Shown: in pieces, positions 24,171 through 35,118 of the stretch
Numbering within the stretch: position 1 is the stretch's first letter
Layout of the letters: the number at the start of each line of letters is the position of its first letter
From: Lewinellaceae bacterium
Lineage (GTDB): Bacteria > Bacteroidota > Bacteroidia > Chitinophagales > Saprospiraceae
Direction: 5' to 3'
Length of the DNA: 46,430 bases
Assembly: GCA_947476195.1 (NCBI GenBank)
Contig: CANJPT010000020.1
Coordinates: forward strand, 1 to 46,430
Position numbers and translations under genes: made by a program
The notes under the pieces: generated by a model
The model's input: only the letters and a program-made list of their open reading frames with translations
The model's database searches: none
Told to the model about the DNA's origin: nothing

Positions 24171-24896
24171 ATGAAAAAAACGCTCTCTTTTGCAGCTTTA
24201 CTCATTTTTATCTCCGGTTATTCACGGGCGCAAAATGCTGATGAAATCGTAGCCAAGCACATCGCTGCTATTGGTGGCGACATGTGGGCCAGGGTTGAGG
24301 CGGTTAAATCTGAGGCCAAAATTTCGGCTGATGGCGCTCCAGGCATGTCTATTGTTATGAACATGGTTACAATGCGTGATAAGTCCATGCGTATGGATGT
24401 ATCCGTGATGGGTATGACCCAAACAACCGTACTCAACGGCAATGCTGGCTGGTCTACCAATCCATTTATGAACCAAATGGATCCTGAGCCACTCACGGCC
24501 GATCAGGTCAGTATGATGAAAGACATGACCGATGTAGATGGCACACTCGTTGGCTACAAAGCAAAAGGTTACACCCTTGAGTATGTTGGCAAAGAAGATG
24601 TGGATGGCACCGAGGCCATCAAGATCAAGGTTAATAAAGGTGGCAAACGCTCCGAATACTCCTTCATCGATCCAGCTACCTACTACGAGATCAAGAATGT
24701 TCGCGTGGAAGAAGTAGATGGTAAAGAGACCGAAACGGCTACGATCTATTCTAATTTCAGAAGACAAGATGGTATCGTGTTTCCATTTACCATGCAGCAA
24801 GCTGATCCAACCATGGGGAGTTCTACGGTTACAGTTACCTCTATTGCATTAAATCCTTTGATAGATCCGAAGGTTTTCTCCATGCCTACCAAGTAA
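24171..24896 (+). CDS. LolA-like outer-membrane lipoprotein-sorting-type protein
   Basis: Periplasmic protein of 241 residues with a signal peptide (1-20, ending YSRAQ). 'NADEIVAKHIAAIGGDMWAR' and the following 'VEAVKSEAKIS' match the N-terminus of the LolA-like/DUF4292-type family of Bacteroidota; the rest alternates beta strands (MRMDVSVMGMTQTTVLNGNA, GWST, 'YTLEYVGKEDVDGTEAIKIK'), giving the half-barrel fold expected of lipoprotein or lipid carriers. Whether it carries lipoproteins is unknown; LolA proper in this phylum is a different gene. The closest TAnnTTTG-like box is an imperfect AATCTTTG at 24097. A hairpin at 25070-25131 lies downstream. Confidence 0.8.
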   Translation: MKKTLSFAALLIFISGYSRAQNADEIVAKHIAAIGGDMWARVEAVKSEAKISADGAPGMSIVMNMVTMRDKSMRMDVSVMGMTQTTVLNGNAGWSTNPFMNQMDPEPLTADQVSMMKDMTDVDGTLVGYKAKGYTLEYVGKEDVDGTEAIKIKVNKGGKRSEYSFIDPATYYEIKNVRVEEVDGKETETATIYSNFRRQDGIVFPFTMQQADPTMGSSTVTVTSIALNPLIDPKVFSMPTK

Positions 24897-25069
24897 ATTT
24901 TATACGCTTTCCTAATTTAAGCGAATGTTGGTTTTTTGTTGGAGGTATAAAATGGTGGCTTTTTTGTCAGTTTTTGCGTTTTTGAAGGAGTATAGCTTTA
25001 ACGCTCAGTCTGAAAAATGGCGAAAAAAGTACCCTTTTTGACCGATTTTAAAAATTCCCAACCTGCGTT

Positions 25070-25131
25070 AAACCGCAGAAGCGCGGAGAAGCAGATTTAC
25101 GCTGCTGATCTGCACTTCTGCGGTTTTTTTT
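25070..25131 (+). terminator. Nested hairpin with T8, between the LolA-like and Asp-box genes
   Basis: AAACCGCAGAAG (25070-25081) pairs with CTTCTGCGGTTT (25115-25126). An inner GCAGAT (25091-25096) pairs with ATCTGC (25108-25113). The plus strand continues in a run of T. AGAAG words recur 10 nt apart. It is 173 nt past the upstream stop and 20 nt before the next ATG, so termination of readthrough is the likeliest role. Confidence 0.7.
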
Positions 25132-25150
25132 GTCCTTTAAATTATTGAAA

Positions 25151-28100
25151 ATGAAACAACTAATTTCCTTTTTTCCTTTTTTTGCCTTTTTGGTCTTTGG
25201 TGCAAATGCCCAGACCAAACTTACCTCTTCCGCTTTTGGCGCCATAGAAGCTCGTAGTATCGGGCCGGCTGTCATGGGCGGCCGAATTACAGCCATCGAA
25301 GGCGTAAATAGTAGCCCAAAGACGCTTTACGTTGGCACAGCGGGTGGTGGTGTCTGGAAATCAACCACTGCCGGATTCACCTTCGAGCCTGTTTTTGAAA
25401 AATACCCTCAAAGCATTGGCTGCCTTGCAATCGACCAAAACAAACCAGAAACCATCTGGGTAGGTACTGGCGAAAGCAACATGCGTAACAGCGTTGCCGT
25501 CGGTCAGGGCATCTACAGATCCACGGATGCCGGACGTAACTGGACTCGTATGGGTCTCGAAAATTCTGAACACATTTCCAAAATCATCCTTCACCCCACA
25601 GATGCCAATACGCTTTATGTAGCCGTTCCAGGCAAACTCTGGAGCGATAGTCCTGACCGTGGCCTTTACAAGACCACCGATGGTGGCAAGACATGGGAAA
25701 AGATTCTCTACACCGACGAAAAAACCGGTTGTGCAGACATTGTTATGGACCCACGTAATCCAGATGTGCTTTTAGCCTCTATGTGGCAATTTCGCCGCAG
25801 CCCCTATTCATTTGTTTCGGGCGGCCCGGGTAGTGCGTTGTACAAAAGCGTCGACGGTGGCAAAAATTGGCGCAAACTCTCCAATGGACTTCCCACAGGC
25901 GAGATCGGTCGCATAGCCATTGCGCTGGCCCCTAGTGCGCCGGATAATATGTTGGTCATTGTAGAAAGTGAAAAAACCAGCCTGCTTATCTCCGCTGATG
26001 GCGGGGAGAGCTGGAAATACCAAAGCGCGAACAACAACGTGACAGCCCGGCCCTTCTACTTTAGTACCCTGGTCGTGGATCCAAAAGATCCCAAGCGTGT
26101 CTATCGCCCGGCATTTTCTTTTTCTACCAGTGTAGATGGCGGCTATTCTTTCAGTGATGCCTCCAATGCAGGTGGCTGGGTACACTCAGATCACCACGCC
26201 CTCTGGATCAATCCGAACAGCACCAATCATATGTATCTCGGCACAGACGGTGGTCTGTACATGAGCCTCGACCAGGGGGTAACCTGGACGCACCTGAATA
26301 CCCTGCCGGTATCGATGTTTTACCATGTTCAGGTAGACGACCAATCTCCGTACAACGTGTATGGCGGTTTACAGGACAATGGATCCTGGCGCGGTCCTTC
26401 GCAAAGCGCCGGTGGTATTGAAAACCGCGACTGGGAGAACGTTGGCGGCGGCGATGGGTTTTGGGTGCAACCAGATGCGCTTGATCCGGCGATCGTTTAT
26501 AGTGAAAGCCAGGGGGGCGAGGTGTCTAAAGTAGATACCCGTACCAACCAATCACAATTGCTTCAGCCTCAACCCAATAAAGGCGATGATAAATTTCGTT
26601 GGAACTGGAACACCCCGCTTGTGAAGGGCCTGGTAAATCCAGGTACGCTTTACATGGGTGCTCAGTATTTATTCAAAAGCTCAGATCGTGGTCACAGCTG
26701 GCAACGTATTTCGCCTGATCTGACCACCAATAACAAAGAAAAACAGAAGCAAGCCGAAAGTGGTGGGGTGACGGTAGACAATACGTCTGCTGAAAACCAC
26801 TGCACCATTTTTAGCATCGGCCCATCTCCGCTGGATGAAAATCTGATCTTCACCGGAAGCGATGATGGTAATATCCAGATGACCAGGGATGGCGGCAAAA
26901 ACTGGGAACTTATTTCTAAAAACATTCCAGGGGTGCCAGCAGGTACCTGGGTGAGCCGGGTTACCCCAAGCCGTTTTGATCGCAATGTGGTGTATGCCAC
27001 CTTCGACAACCATGCTTATGGCGACATAAAAACCTATGTCGCAAAATCTGCTGACGGAGGGAAAACTTGGACCAATATCAGCACAGATAACGTGTTGCAA
27101 GGCTATGCCCACGTGATCGTGGAAGACCTGGTAAATCGCGACCTGCTGTTCCTGGGTACAGAGTTTGGCCTTTACATCAGCATGGATGGCGGTCAGAACT
27201 GGGTGCTATACAAGTCCAAACTGCCTGAATATGTAGCCGTACGGGATATTGTTATCCATCCTAAAACCAACGATCTGGTGCTCGCTACGCATGGACGCGG
27301 GATCTTTATCGTGGATGATATTTCTCCCCTGCGCCGGCTTACACCAGAAATTTTGCAACAGGACGCTGCCTTGTTGCCCAGCCGCCCGACGGCGGTCACC
27401 AGCGGTCACTACGGCGCCTCTTTCCCGAACACAGATTCCTACGCCGGCCAAAATGCGCCTGAAATTGCAACGATACAATATTACCTGAAAGACCGCCTGA
27501 GTACCGGCGACGTGACGGTGGAGATCCTGGACGCTGCCGGAAAGGTGGTTGCTACCATGCCAGGTACCAAACGGAAGGGTATCAATTTCGTTCGTTGGGA
27601 CATGCGTCTGGCGCCGCCTAAAGCCGCCAAAGGTGTTTTAGGACAAGGGAATTTTGGCGCATATGCGGGCTTTATTGGTCGTATGGTATTGCCCGGCACT
27701 TACACGGTGCGGCTTATTTCGGAGGGCTTTGCTACCACCCAGGGATCGCTTACACTTATCCCGGATCCATTGCAGCCAGATATGGATTACGCTAAAAAGC
27801 GCAGTATCTCAGACGGGCTGTTCGATATGGTGGAAAACCTGAGTCTGCTCGAATCGCAGGTACGAAACCTAAAAGACAGCACAGATCAAAGGATCGCGCT
27901 GACCACAGACAAGAAGTTGAAATCCGATTTGACACAACTCAGCACCAAGCTTGATGCGTTCAGAAAAACGCTTACAGAGACCATCGAATCTAAAGGTATC
28001 ACAGGCGAGGAGCAACTCCGCTCCCGCATTGGAAAACTCTACGTGTACACCGAGTTTTCTGATAATATGCCGACACAATCGGTGTTAGATGGACAAAAAA

Positions 28101-28321
28101 CACAAGGCGAAGAGCTCAAAGAAGCCCATTCAAAAGCAGAGGTCATTTTCAATAAAGACCTGAAGGCGCTCAATTCAGCACTGGCGAAGGCAAAACTTAA
28201 GCCGCTGGTGGTCATTACTAAAGCTGAATGGCAAAGGCAAAACGGGCAGGCGGCACCGCCCATCCCCAAACCTTCCTGGCGGGAAATGGTGGAAGAAGCG
28301 ATGAAAATGGAGAAGAATTAA
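25151..28321 (+). CDS. Secreted Asp-box (BNR/sortilin-like) beta-propeller protein
   Basis: Protein of 1056 residues with a signal peptide (residues 1-20, ending FGANAQ). It carries at least nine Asp-box motifs of type S-x-D-x-G-x-x-W: STDAGRNW, TTDGGKTW, SVDGGKNW, SADGGESW, SLDQGVTW, SSDRGHSW, TRDGGKNW, SADGGKTW and SMDGGQNW, typical of ten-bladed VPS10/sortilin-like propellers. Blades span residues about 30-700. A beta-sandwich-like segment (about 750-870) and a coiled/helical C-terminal region (about 880-1050) follow. The family is common in Bacteroidota and annotated as glycosyl hydrolase-like, but no catalytic residues of a sialidase are evident. No type IX sorting domain at the end. Start ATG 25151 gives a clean signal peptide; seven upstream codons are possible. 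Confidence 0.9.
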   Translation: MKQLISFFPFFAFLVFGANAQTKLTSSAFGAIEARSIGPAVMGGRITAIEGVNSSPKTLYVGTAGGGVWKSTTAGFTFEPVFEKYPQSIGCLAIDQNKPETIWVGTGESNMRNSVAVGQGIYRSTDAGRNWTRMGLENSEHISKIILHPTDANTLYVAVPGKLWSDSPDRGLYKTTDGGKTWEKILYTDEKTGCADIVMDPRNPDVLLASMWQFRRSPYSFVSGGPGSALYKSVDGGKNWRKLSNGLPTGEIGRIAIALAPSAPDNMLVIVESEKTSLLISADGGESWKYQSANNNVTARPFYFSTLVVDPKDPKRVYRPAFSFSTSVDGGYSFSDASNAGGWVHSDHHALWINPNSTNHMYLGTDGGLYMSLDQGVTWTHLNTLPVSMFYHVQVDDQSPYNVYGGLQDNGSWRGPSQSAGGIENRDWENVGGGDGFWVQPDALDPAIVYSESQGGEVSKVDTRTNQSQLLQPQPNKGDDKFRWNWNTPLVKGLVNPGTLYMGAQYLFKSSDRGHSWQRISPDLTTNNKEKQKQAESGGVTVDNTSAENHCTIFSIGPSPLDENLIFTGSDDGNIQMTRDGGKNWELISKNIPGVPAGTWVSRVTPSRFDRNVVYATFDNHAYGDIKTYVAKSADGGKTWTNISTDNVLQGYAHVIVEDLVNRDLLFLGTEFGLYISMDGGQNWVLYKSKLPEYVAVRDIVIHPKTNDLVLATHGRGIFIVDDISPLRRLTPEILQQDAALLPSRPTAVTSGHYGASFPNTDSYAGQNAPEIATIQYYLKDRLSTGDVTVEILDAAGKVVATMPGTKRKGINFVRWDMRLAPPKAAKGVLGQGNFGAYAGFIGRMVLPGTYTVRLISEGFATTQGSLTLIPDPLQPDMDYAKKRSISDGLFDMVENLSLLESQVRNLKDSTDQRIALTTDKKLKSDLTQLSTKLDAFRKTLTETIESKGITGEEQLRSRIGKLYVYTEFSDNMPTQSVLDGQKTQGEELKEAHSKAEVIFNKDLKALNSALAKAKLKPLVVITKAEWQRQNGQAAPPIPKPSWREMVEEAMKMEKN

Positions 28322-28339
28322 GGATCAGGTTTTTGTAGG

Positions 28340-28431
28340 AATGGGACAGGGATTGAATAGATTTGACCGATATAAACTGGTTTTTCGAAATCCGTTTATA
28401 TCTTTTATCTCTGTTCAATCCCAGTCCCATT
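28340..28431. repeat. Imperfect 38-bp inverted repeat
   Basis: Arms 28340-28377 and 28394-28431 are complementary at about 31 of 38 positions, with AATGGGAC..GGGATTGAA at the ends and GATATAAAC at the centre. It follows the Asp-box gene stop by 19 nt, and its right end is followed by TTTTTG, which contributes the -33 element of the next promoter. Confidence 0.7.
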
Positions 28432-28432
28432 T

Positions 28433-28463
28433 TTTGTTACGTCATAACGGGGCATTATATTTG
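28433..28463 (+). promoter_or_regulatory. Complete TTTG-N19-TATATTTG promoter
   Basis: TTTG at 28433-28436, a 19-nt spacer and TATATTTG at 28456-28463: an exact match to the Bacteroidota -33/-7 consensus. It now drives only a broken serine hydrolase gene. Confidence 0.7.
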
Positions 28464-28522
28464 AACGAAAAAATTAAAACCTTCCCAAAACTTGTCCTTC
28501 GTTTATGCCAAAATTTCTCATC

Positions 28523-28826
28523 ATGAAAAATACAACTACCCTTTTAACATCCCTGCTCCTTTTCCTTTTTGTATCCACCACAGCTTCGGCTCAATTATCC
28601 TCGCAGAAAATTGATTCGTTGATGGAGAATACCCTGACAAAATTCAAGGTGGCCGGCGCCTCCATAGCCATTGTTAAAGACGGGAAAGTGATTCACCAAA
28701 AAGGATATGGAGTTGCTTCAATTGCAAAAAAACGGGTGATGAAAACACCAATTTTTAGATCGCTTCAAATACCAAAGCATTCACCACAGCGGCACTTTCT
28801 ATTTTAGAGGATGAGGGCAAGTTCCT
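28523..28826 (+). pseudogene. Truncated and frameshifted class C beta-lactamase-type serine hydrolase
   Basis: The gene begins with a good signal peptide (MKNTTTLLTSLLLFLFV, ending TASAQ) and the family N-terminus 'KIDSLMENTLTKFKVAGASI' and 'AIVKDGKVIHQKGYGVASI'. At an A7 run near 28725-28731 the reading frame changes: the homologous continuation TGDENTNF-IASNTKAFTTAALS (joined here across a break) is in the next frame and includes the catalytic S-x-x-K (SNTK), but is interrupted by an in-frame TAG at about 28757. Similarity continues as ILEDEGKF and stops at about 28826, where the convergent GHMP kinase gene ends. About three quarters of the expected length is missing. The original frame runs on to 28807. 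An upstream ATG at 28505 is possible. Clearly broken, with an intact promoter. Confidence 0.85.
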
Positions 28827-29759
28827 TTACAACACCATTTCCTTCCAGCTTAAAATAGTCGTTAAGCCTTTCTCCGTAAAATACTCCCTGGTTTCTGCTT
28901 CCGACCGCGCGCTTGTAACCAGTACAAAATCCCCCCCCCAGGCCCCCAAACTTTTCACTTCGCCCCAAAAATCGCTGAAATACAAGCCTTTGACGCGAGG
29001 CATCAGAAGGGTTTCGCTGATCAGGAGCTCGTGTTCCAGGATCGCAGCATCCAGTGCTTCGAGGGTTCTTGCGTCCAGGAACTGCTGAGTCATGCGGGAT
29101 ATTTTATCGAGTAATTCAGGACTTTTGGGCGCTCTTTCACGGAACCGGGCAATGCCATCGCGGCTGTTTTGCTTTTTGCCCAGGAAAACAAAATAGAGCT
29201 GATTGGAATATGCAGGCGCGAATTGAACCGGCGCTATGATGGGCGTTTGTCCTTCTAAACGATAGAGGATCGGTCCTTCGGCATAGGCACAGGCAAGGTC
29301 GTAGCCGGAGCCTCCAAGGGTTTCAAAAAGGATCTTATAGGGATTTACGGAGGCCCAGCGTGCCAGGGCAGCAATGAGGGTGCTGCTGGTGCCCAGTCCC
29401 CATTCGCGTGGAAAATCGTTCTGTGTGACCACGCGATACGATTGGGGCGCAGCAAAATGCTCAGGATTCAGTTTTTGGCAGGCTGCAAGGATATTGAACA
29501 AGGTCAAGGCCGTTTTTAGATCCGATTCGATCCGAATTTGCAAACCGGGTAATTCAAACCGGGCCTCAAACCACTTGCTTCCATCCGGGTCCAAACTTCT
29601 CCAATCGATGTGATGCGCCAATGCTCCAGCTTCCACCCGAAGGGTTTGTCCGAAACGAACAGGCATCGCCAGGGCTGTTGCGCCATCCAGGACAAAGTAC
29701 TCCCCGGTGAGCAGGAGTTTGCCCTGTGCTCTGGTTTCGAAAAGGATGGTGGAGGACAT
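28827..29759 (-). CDS. GYDIA-type GHMP kinase (mevalonate kinase-like)
   Basis: GHMP-superfamily kinase of 310 residues. The N-terminus AQGKLLLTGEYFVLDGATAL has the usual 'GK.LL.GEY.VL.GA' strand. The phosphate-binding loop is GLGTSST (residues 121-127). The segment GGSGYDLACAYAEGPILY contains GYDLA (152-156) in place of the family's GYDIA. The C-terminal motif LGAWGGDFVLVT (G-A-x-G-G-D) is present. In Bacteroidota this family is thought to act in isoprenoid or related phosphorylation, but the substrate is not established. No other mevalonate genes are nearby. It is downstream of metK on the same strand, separated by a palindromic repeat. Its last codons touch the broken serine hydrolase gene. 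Confidence 0.88.
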   Translation of the reverse strand: MSSTILFETRAQGKLLLTGEYFVLDGATALAMPVRFGQTLRVEAGALAHHIDWRSLDPDGSKWFEARFELPGLQIRIESDLKTALTLFNILAACQKLNPEHFAAPQSYRVVTQNDFPREWGLGTSSTLIAALARWASVNPYKILFETLGGSGYDLACAYAEGPILYRLEGQTPIIAPVQFAPAYSNQLYFVFLGKKQNSRDGIARFRERAPKSPELLDKISRMTQQFLDARTLEALDAAILEHELLISETLLMPRVKGLYFSDFWGEVKSLGAWGGDFVLVTSARSEAETREYFTEKGLTTILSWKEMVL

Positions 29760-29769
29760 AGACGTTTAA

Positions 29770-29855
29770 TTTGACAGGATTTACAGGATGTACAGGAATT
29801 ATACACAGAACCGCTTTGCGGTTTGCATCCTGTTCATCCTGTAAATCCTGTCAAA
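29770..29855. repeat. 28-bp inverted repeat with ACAGGAT words every 9 nt and nested hairpin
   Basis: Left arm 29770-29797 has ACAGGAT/ACAGGA at 29774, 29783 and 29792. Right arm 29828-29855 has ATCCTGT at 29827, 29836 and 29845: spacing exactly 9 on both sides, complementary at 27 of 28 positions. The loop contains AACCGC-TTT-GCGGTT (29809-29823). It lies between metK and the GHMP kinase gene, both on the minus strand. Confidence 0.9.
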
Positions 29856-29875
29856 AAAGAAAAACGGTCAAAAAA

Positions 29876-31132
29876 CTACAGCCCAAATTCCTTCTTAATA
29901 TCCGTGACAGCGTCAAGCTTCTCCCAGGTGAAGGTTTCCACCGTTTTGGTTTCTTTTTGGCCATTGAGGCCAACGCTGACGGTTTTCATATGTGGCGTAC
30001 GGCCAAAGTGACCATAAGCGGCCGTCTCAGAGAAGATCGGGTTTTTCAAACCATAGCGGCGCACGATAGCAGCCGGACGCAGGTCAAAAATATGGGTGAT
30101 CTTTTGGGCGATCTCGCCATCACTCATTCCTTTGATCTTGCAGGTGCCATAAGTATTCACATACAAACCAACCGGTTTGGCTACTCCGATCGCATAAGCT
30201 ACCTGTACCAATACCTGTTTGCACAAGCCGCTGGCTACGAGGTTTTTAGCGATGTGGCGCGTGGCATAAGCAGCGGAACGGTCCACTTTAGACGGGTCTT
30301 TACCGCTAAAAGCACCACCGCCGTGTGCGCCTTTGCCACCGTAGGTATCCACGATGATCTTACGGCCAGTGAGACCGGAATCACCGTGTGGTCCACCGAT
30401 CACGAATTTGCCCGTTGGGTTGATAAAGTATTTTACATCCGACGTAAAAAGACGTGCTTCGCGACTTGGCAGTAGTTTTTTCACCCGTGGGATAAGGATC
30501 CGCTGCATATCCGCAGCAATCTTGGCGAGCATTTTTTCATCCTCGTCAAAATCATCGTGCTGCGTCGAAATTACGATGGTGTCGATCTTTTTCGGAACGT
30601 GTTTGTCCGAATATTCAATAGTCACCTGGCTTTTCGCATCGGGACGCAGGTATTTCATCTGCTTGCCCTCTTTGCGAATAGCCGCGAGTTCACGTAGCAG
30701 TAGGTGTGCGAGATCCAGCGGAAGCGGCATGAAATTCGAGGTCTCATCGGTCGCATAGCCAAACATCATGCCCTGGTCTCCAGCGCCTTGTTCGTCTTCC
30801 TTTTTGCCCACATCCACGCCCTGCGCGATATCTGCACTTTGCTCATGGATGGCTGAAAGGATGCCACAACTTTTAGCATCGAACTGGTATTCAGCTTTGG
30901 TATAGCCGATGCGTTCGATGGTTTTGCGAGCCGCTTCCTGTACATCCACGTATGCGTGGGAACGTACTTCGCCGGCGATTACCACCAGACCAGTGGTCAC
31001 AAGGGTTTCGCAGGCAACTTTAGAATTAGGGTCCTGGAGAAGAAACTCGTCGAGGATGGCGTCGCTGATTTGGTCGGCCACTTTATCGGGGTGCCCTTCG
31101 GATACGGATTCTGAGGTGAAGAGATATGCCAT
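29876..31132 (-). CDS. metK: S-adenosylmethionine synthetase
   Basis: MetK forms S-adenosylmethionine from ATP and methionine; cytoplasmic tetramer. 418 residues, usual for the phylum. GHPDK at residues 13-17 (ATP site), [16 protein letters not shown] near 125 (the conserved G-A-G-D-Q-G hexapeptide), [20 protein letters not shown] near 265 and [15 protein letters not shown] near 295 (P-loop-like and active-site Lys/Asp). The frame is open 66 codons upstream, but the family starts at [17 protein letters not shown]. Leader of about 107 nt with CATACATC words; no SAM riboswitch recognised. Divergent from pdxH. Confidence 0.98.
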   Translation of the reverse strand: MAYLFTSESVSEGHPDKVADQISDAILDEFLLQDPNSKVACETLVTTGLVVIAGEVRSHAYVDVQEAARKTIERIGYTKAEYQFDAKSCGILSAIHEQSADIAQGVDVGKKEDEQGAGDQGMMFGYATDETSNFMPLPLDLAHLLLRELAAIRKEGKQMKYLRPDAKSQVTIEYSDKHVPKKIDTIVISTQHDDFDEDEKMLAKIAADMQRILIPRVKKLLPSREARLFTSDVKYFINPTGKFVIGGPHGDSGLTGRKIIVDTYGGKGAHGGGAFSGKDPSKVDRSAAYATRHIAKNLVASGLCKQVLVQVAYAIGVAKPVGLYVNTYGTCKIKGMSDGEIAQKITHIFDLRPAAIVRRYGLKNPIFSETAAYGHFGRTPHMKTVSVGLNGQKETKTVETFTWEKLDAVTDIKKEFGL

Positions 31133-31239
31133 TCTTTGATGTATGATATATGATGTATGAAGTGTAAAAAAAGGGGGTAGCGAATGAAATTTTCCTAAAT
31201 TTACCGAAGTTATAAGGTGCGTCCCCGATTTTTGCGCCG

Positions 31240-31247
31240 CAAAGGTA
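31240..31247 (-). promoter_or_regulatory. -7 box TACCTTTG for metK
   Basis: Exact TAnnTTTG on the minus strand, 107 nt before the metK ATG. The intergenic region 31133-31335 is shared with divergent pdxH, for which only a weak TGTCTTTG is seen near 31293-31300. Confidence 0.5.
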
Positions 31248-31335
31248 GATTTTCCCCCACAGAAAAAGAAAACATGGTAATATACTACACTAAATGTCTT
31301 TGACCACCTTTCAAACATCATACATCGCACATTTT

Positions 31336-31974
31336 ATGAAACTCGCAGAACTCCGTCAGCACTACGCCCTCGAATCTCTTTCCGAAACCGACGTGCGCCC
31401 CGATCCAGTGGCACAATTTGCTTTTTGGTTTGAGGAGGCCCAAGCCAGCCAGGTGGCCGAACCCAATGCCATGACACTGGCTACAGCCACCCCTGATGGA
31501 CGCCCTAGTGCCCGTACGGTTTTGCTGAAAGATTTTGATAATCAAGGTTTTACGTTTTTCACGAATTACGACAGTCAGAAAGGAGAAGACCTCGCGGCAA
31601 ACCCCCGGGCGGCCTTACTATTTACCTGGCTGGATCTTCAGCGGCAGATACGCATTGAAGGCAGGGTAGAGAAGATAGACCAGGAAGTATCACGGATGTA
31701 TTTCCAGAGTCGCCCACGTGCAAGTCAGATAGGTGCCTGGGCCAGTCCGCAGAGCCATGTGATTGCCGGGCGCGAGGTTTTGCAGAAACTTGAGTCTGAT
31801 GCTGAAGCGAAGTTTTCCGGGATCGAGAAATTGCCCCTTCCTCCCAATTGGGGAGGGTATCGGGTGATTCCTGAAGTTTTTGAATTCTGGCAGGGCCGGA
31901 TGAGCCGCCTGCACGACCGTATCCATTATACCCGTGAAGGTGAAAGATGGACTATTGAGCGTTTAGCGCCTTGA
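31336..31974 (+). CDS. pdxH: Pyridoxamine 5'-phosphate oxidase
   Basis: FMN-dependent oxidase converting pyridoxine/pyridoxamine 5'-phosphate to pyridoxal 5'-phosphate, 212 residues. Family motifs: PNAMTLATATPDGRPSARTV, 'LLKDFDNQGFTFFTNYDSQK', then RPRASQIGAWASPQS and the C-terminal signature 'PNWGGYRVIPEVFEFWQGR' followed by 'RLHDRI.Y'. FMN- and substrate-binding Arg, Lys and His positions appear conserved. The start MKLAELRQHY is used because the 14 upstream codons are absent from the family and overlap the CATCATACATC leader word. Divergent from metK. Confidence 0.97.
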   Translation: MKLAELRQHYALESLSETDVRPDPVAQFAFWFEEAQASQVAEPNAMTLATATPDGRPSARTVLLKDFDNQGFTFFTNYDSQKGEDLAANPRAALLFTWLDLQRQIRIEGRVEKIDQEVSRMYFQSRPRASQIGAWASPQSHVIAGREVLQKLESDAEAKFSGIEKLPLPPNWGGYRVIPEVFEFWQGRMSRLHDRIHYTREGERWTIERLAP

Positions 31975-32002
31975 ACGGTTTACGGTACACGGTTTACGGT
32001 GT
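31975..32002. repeat. ACGGTTT/ACGGTAC words at 7-nt spacing
   Basis: ACGGTTT (31975), ACGGTAC (31982), ACGGTTT (31989) and ACGGTGT (31996) recur every 7 nt immediately after the pdxH stop. No inverted partner within the 38-nt gap to the convergent gene. Confidence 0.7.
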
Positions 32003-32012
32003 GGATCCTAAA

Positions 32013-32828
32013 TCAAAAAGCATATACTTGTACTTTAAATTTGGTCAGCAAAAAAAGCCTCTTTTTTGAGATCCAAAAGAGGGCACCTTCAGATTGCGCC
32101 GCTGCTGGCAGGGGTGTCTTCTTTGAAAATAATCCGCGCCAGTTTTCGGCGCTAATCCCGTCCGGAGCTGCAAAAAAAAGGGTTTCGTTTTCCACTTCAA
32201 ACTGGCTCAAACCTTTGATCAACAATATTTTGTCTAACTGAGCATAAGGGTCAAACACAGCGACGCCCTGTATCGGGTCACTTAAAAATATGGATTGACC
32301 GCTGTTGTCGCGGATACAAGTAGGCGCAAAGCGCTGTGAAAATTCCAGATTGAGCGGCTGGCTTTCCAGTATTTTTTCTCCGCTCGTGGAAAGTTTGAGC
32401 AGATAAGATCTCGCTTCATCATACACCCAAAGATTGCCGTCTGCAGCATTGGCCAGGCAACGTACGGCAGGGAAACCAGCTAAAGACAGGTTGAGCCGAC
32501 CCAACTCGGTCATATTTCGGTCGAGAAAAACAGCAGTTTGAAAATCAGCGTACCAAACCAGGATTTTCAAAGGGTTCGAAACATCAAGAAAACGAGCTTC
32601 TCCGAGGCGATTGTTGGAATACCTGGCGATGAATTTACCGGTTGAGTCATATTTCTCCACTTCAAAACCATCCAAGAGATAAGTATTGGCGAGGTGATCC
32701 GCAGCAGCGAAATGCGCGTTTTGTGGAATTGAAAAAAGAAAAACGCAGGTATCCTGGGCCTTTGTGTCAAACGACCAAAGTACCAGTGCAAACAGAAGGA
32801 ATACTTGTAAAATAGTTTTAAGTGTCAT
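32013..32828 (-). CDS. Secreted propeller-like protein of unknown function
   Basis: Protein of 271 residues with a signal peptide (1-24, ending DTKAQ). The rest consists of strands arranged as NHL/beta-propeller-like blades: 'NTYLLDGFEVEKYDSTGKFI', 'DGNLWVYDEARSYLLKLSTS' and 'IFLSDPIQGVAVFDPYAQLD' each show 'hydrophobic-D-x-x-x-x-x-hydrophobic-x-x-F/Y-x-x-x-G' spacing. Similar proteins occur in Saprospiria, but I cannot name a function. Convergent with pdxH; the promoter is not obvious. Confidence 0.7.
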   Translation of the reverse strand: MTLKTILQVFLLFALVLWSFDTKAQDTCVFLFSIPQNAHFAAADHLANTYLLDGFEVEKYDSTGKFIARYSNNRLGEARFLDVSNPLKILVWYADFQTAVFLDRNMTELGRLNLSLAGFPAVRCLANAADGNLWVYDEARSYLLKLSTSGEKILESQPLNLEFSQRFAPTCIRDNSGQSIFLSDPIQGVAVFDPYAQLDKILLIKGLSQFEVENETLFFAAPDGISAENWRGLFSKKTPLPAAAQSEGALFWISKKRLFLLTKFKVQVYAF

Positions 32829-32919
32829 TTTTCAGGTTGAAAGTAGCAAGAATATAGTCTTGCCAGCGGCAAGGTAATAGAACTGCTTTTGAACTGATCT
32901 TGGTATGCCTCCAATCTGA

Positions 32920-35118
<2,199 letters not shown>

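Noticed and set aside
31133-31239. SAM riboswitch in the metK leader
   Set aside because: I could not find the conserved cores of SAM-I, SAM-II or SAM-IV in the 107-nt leader.
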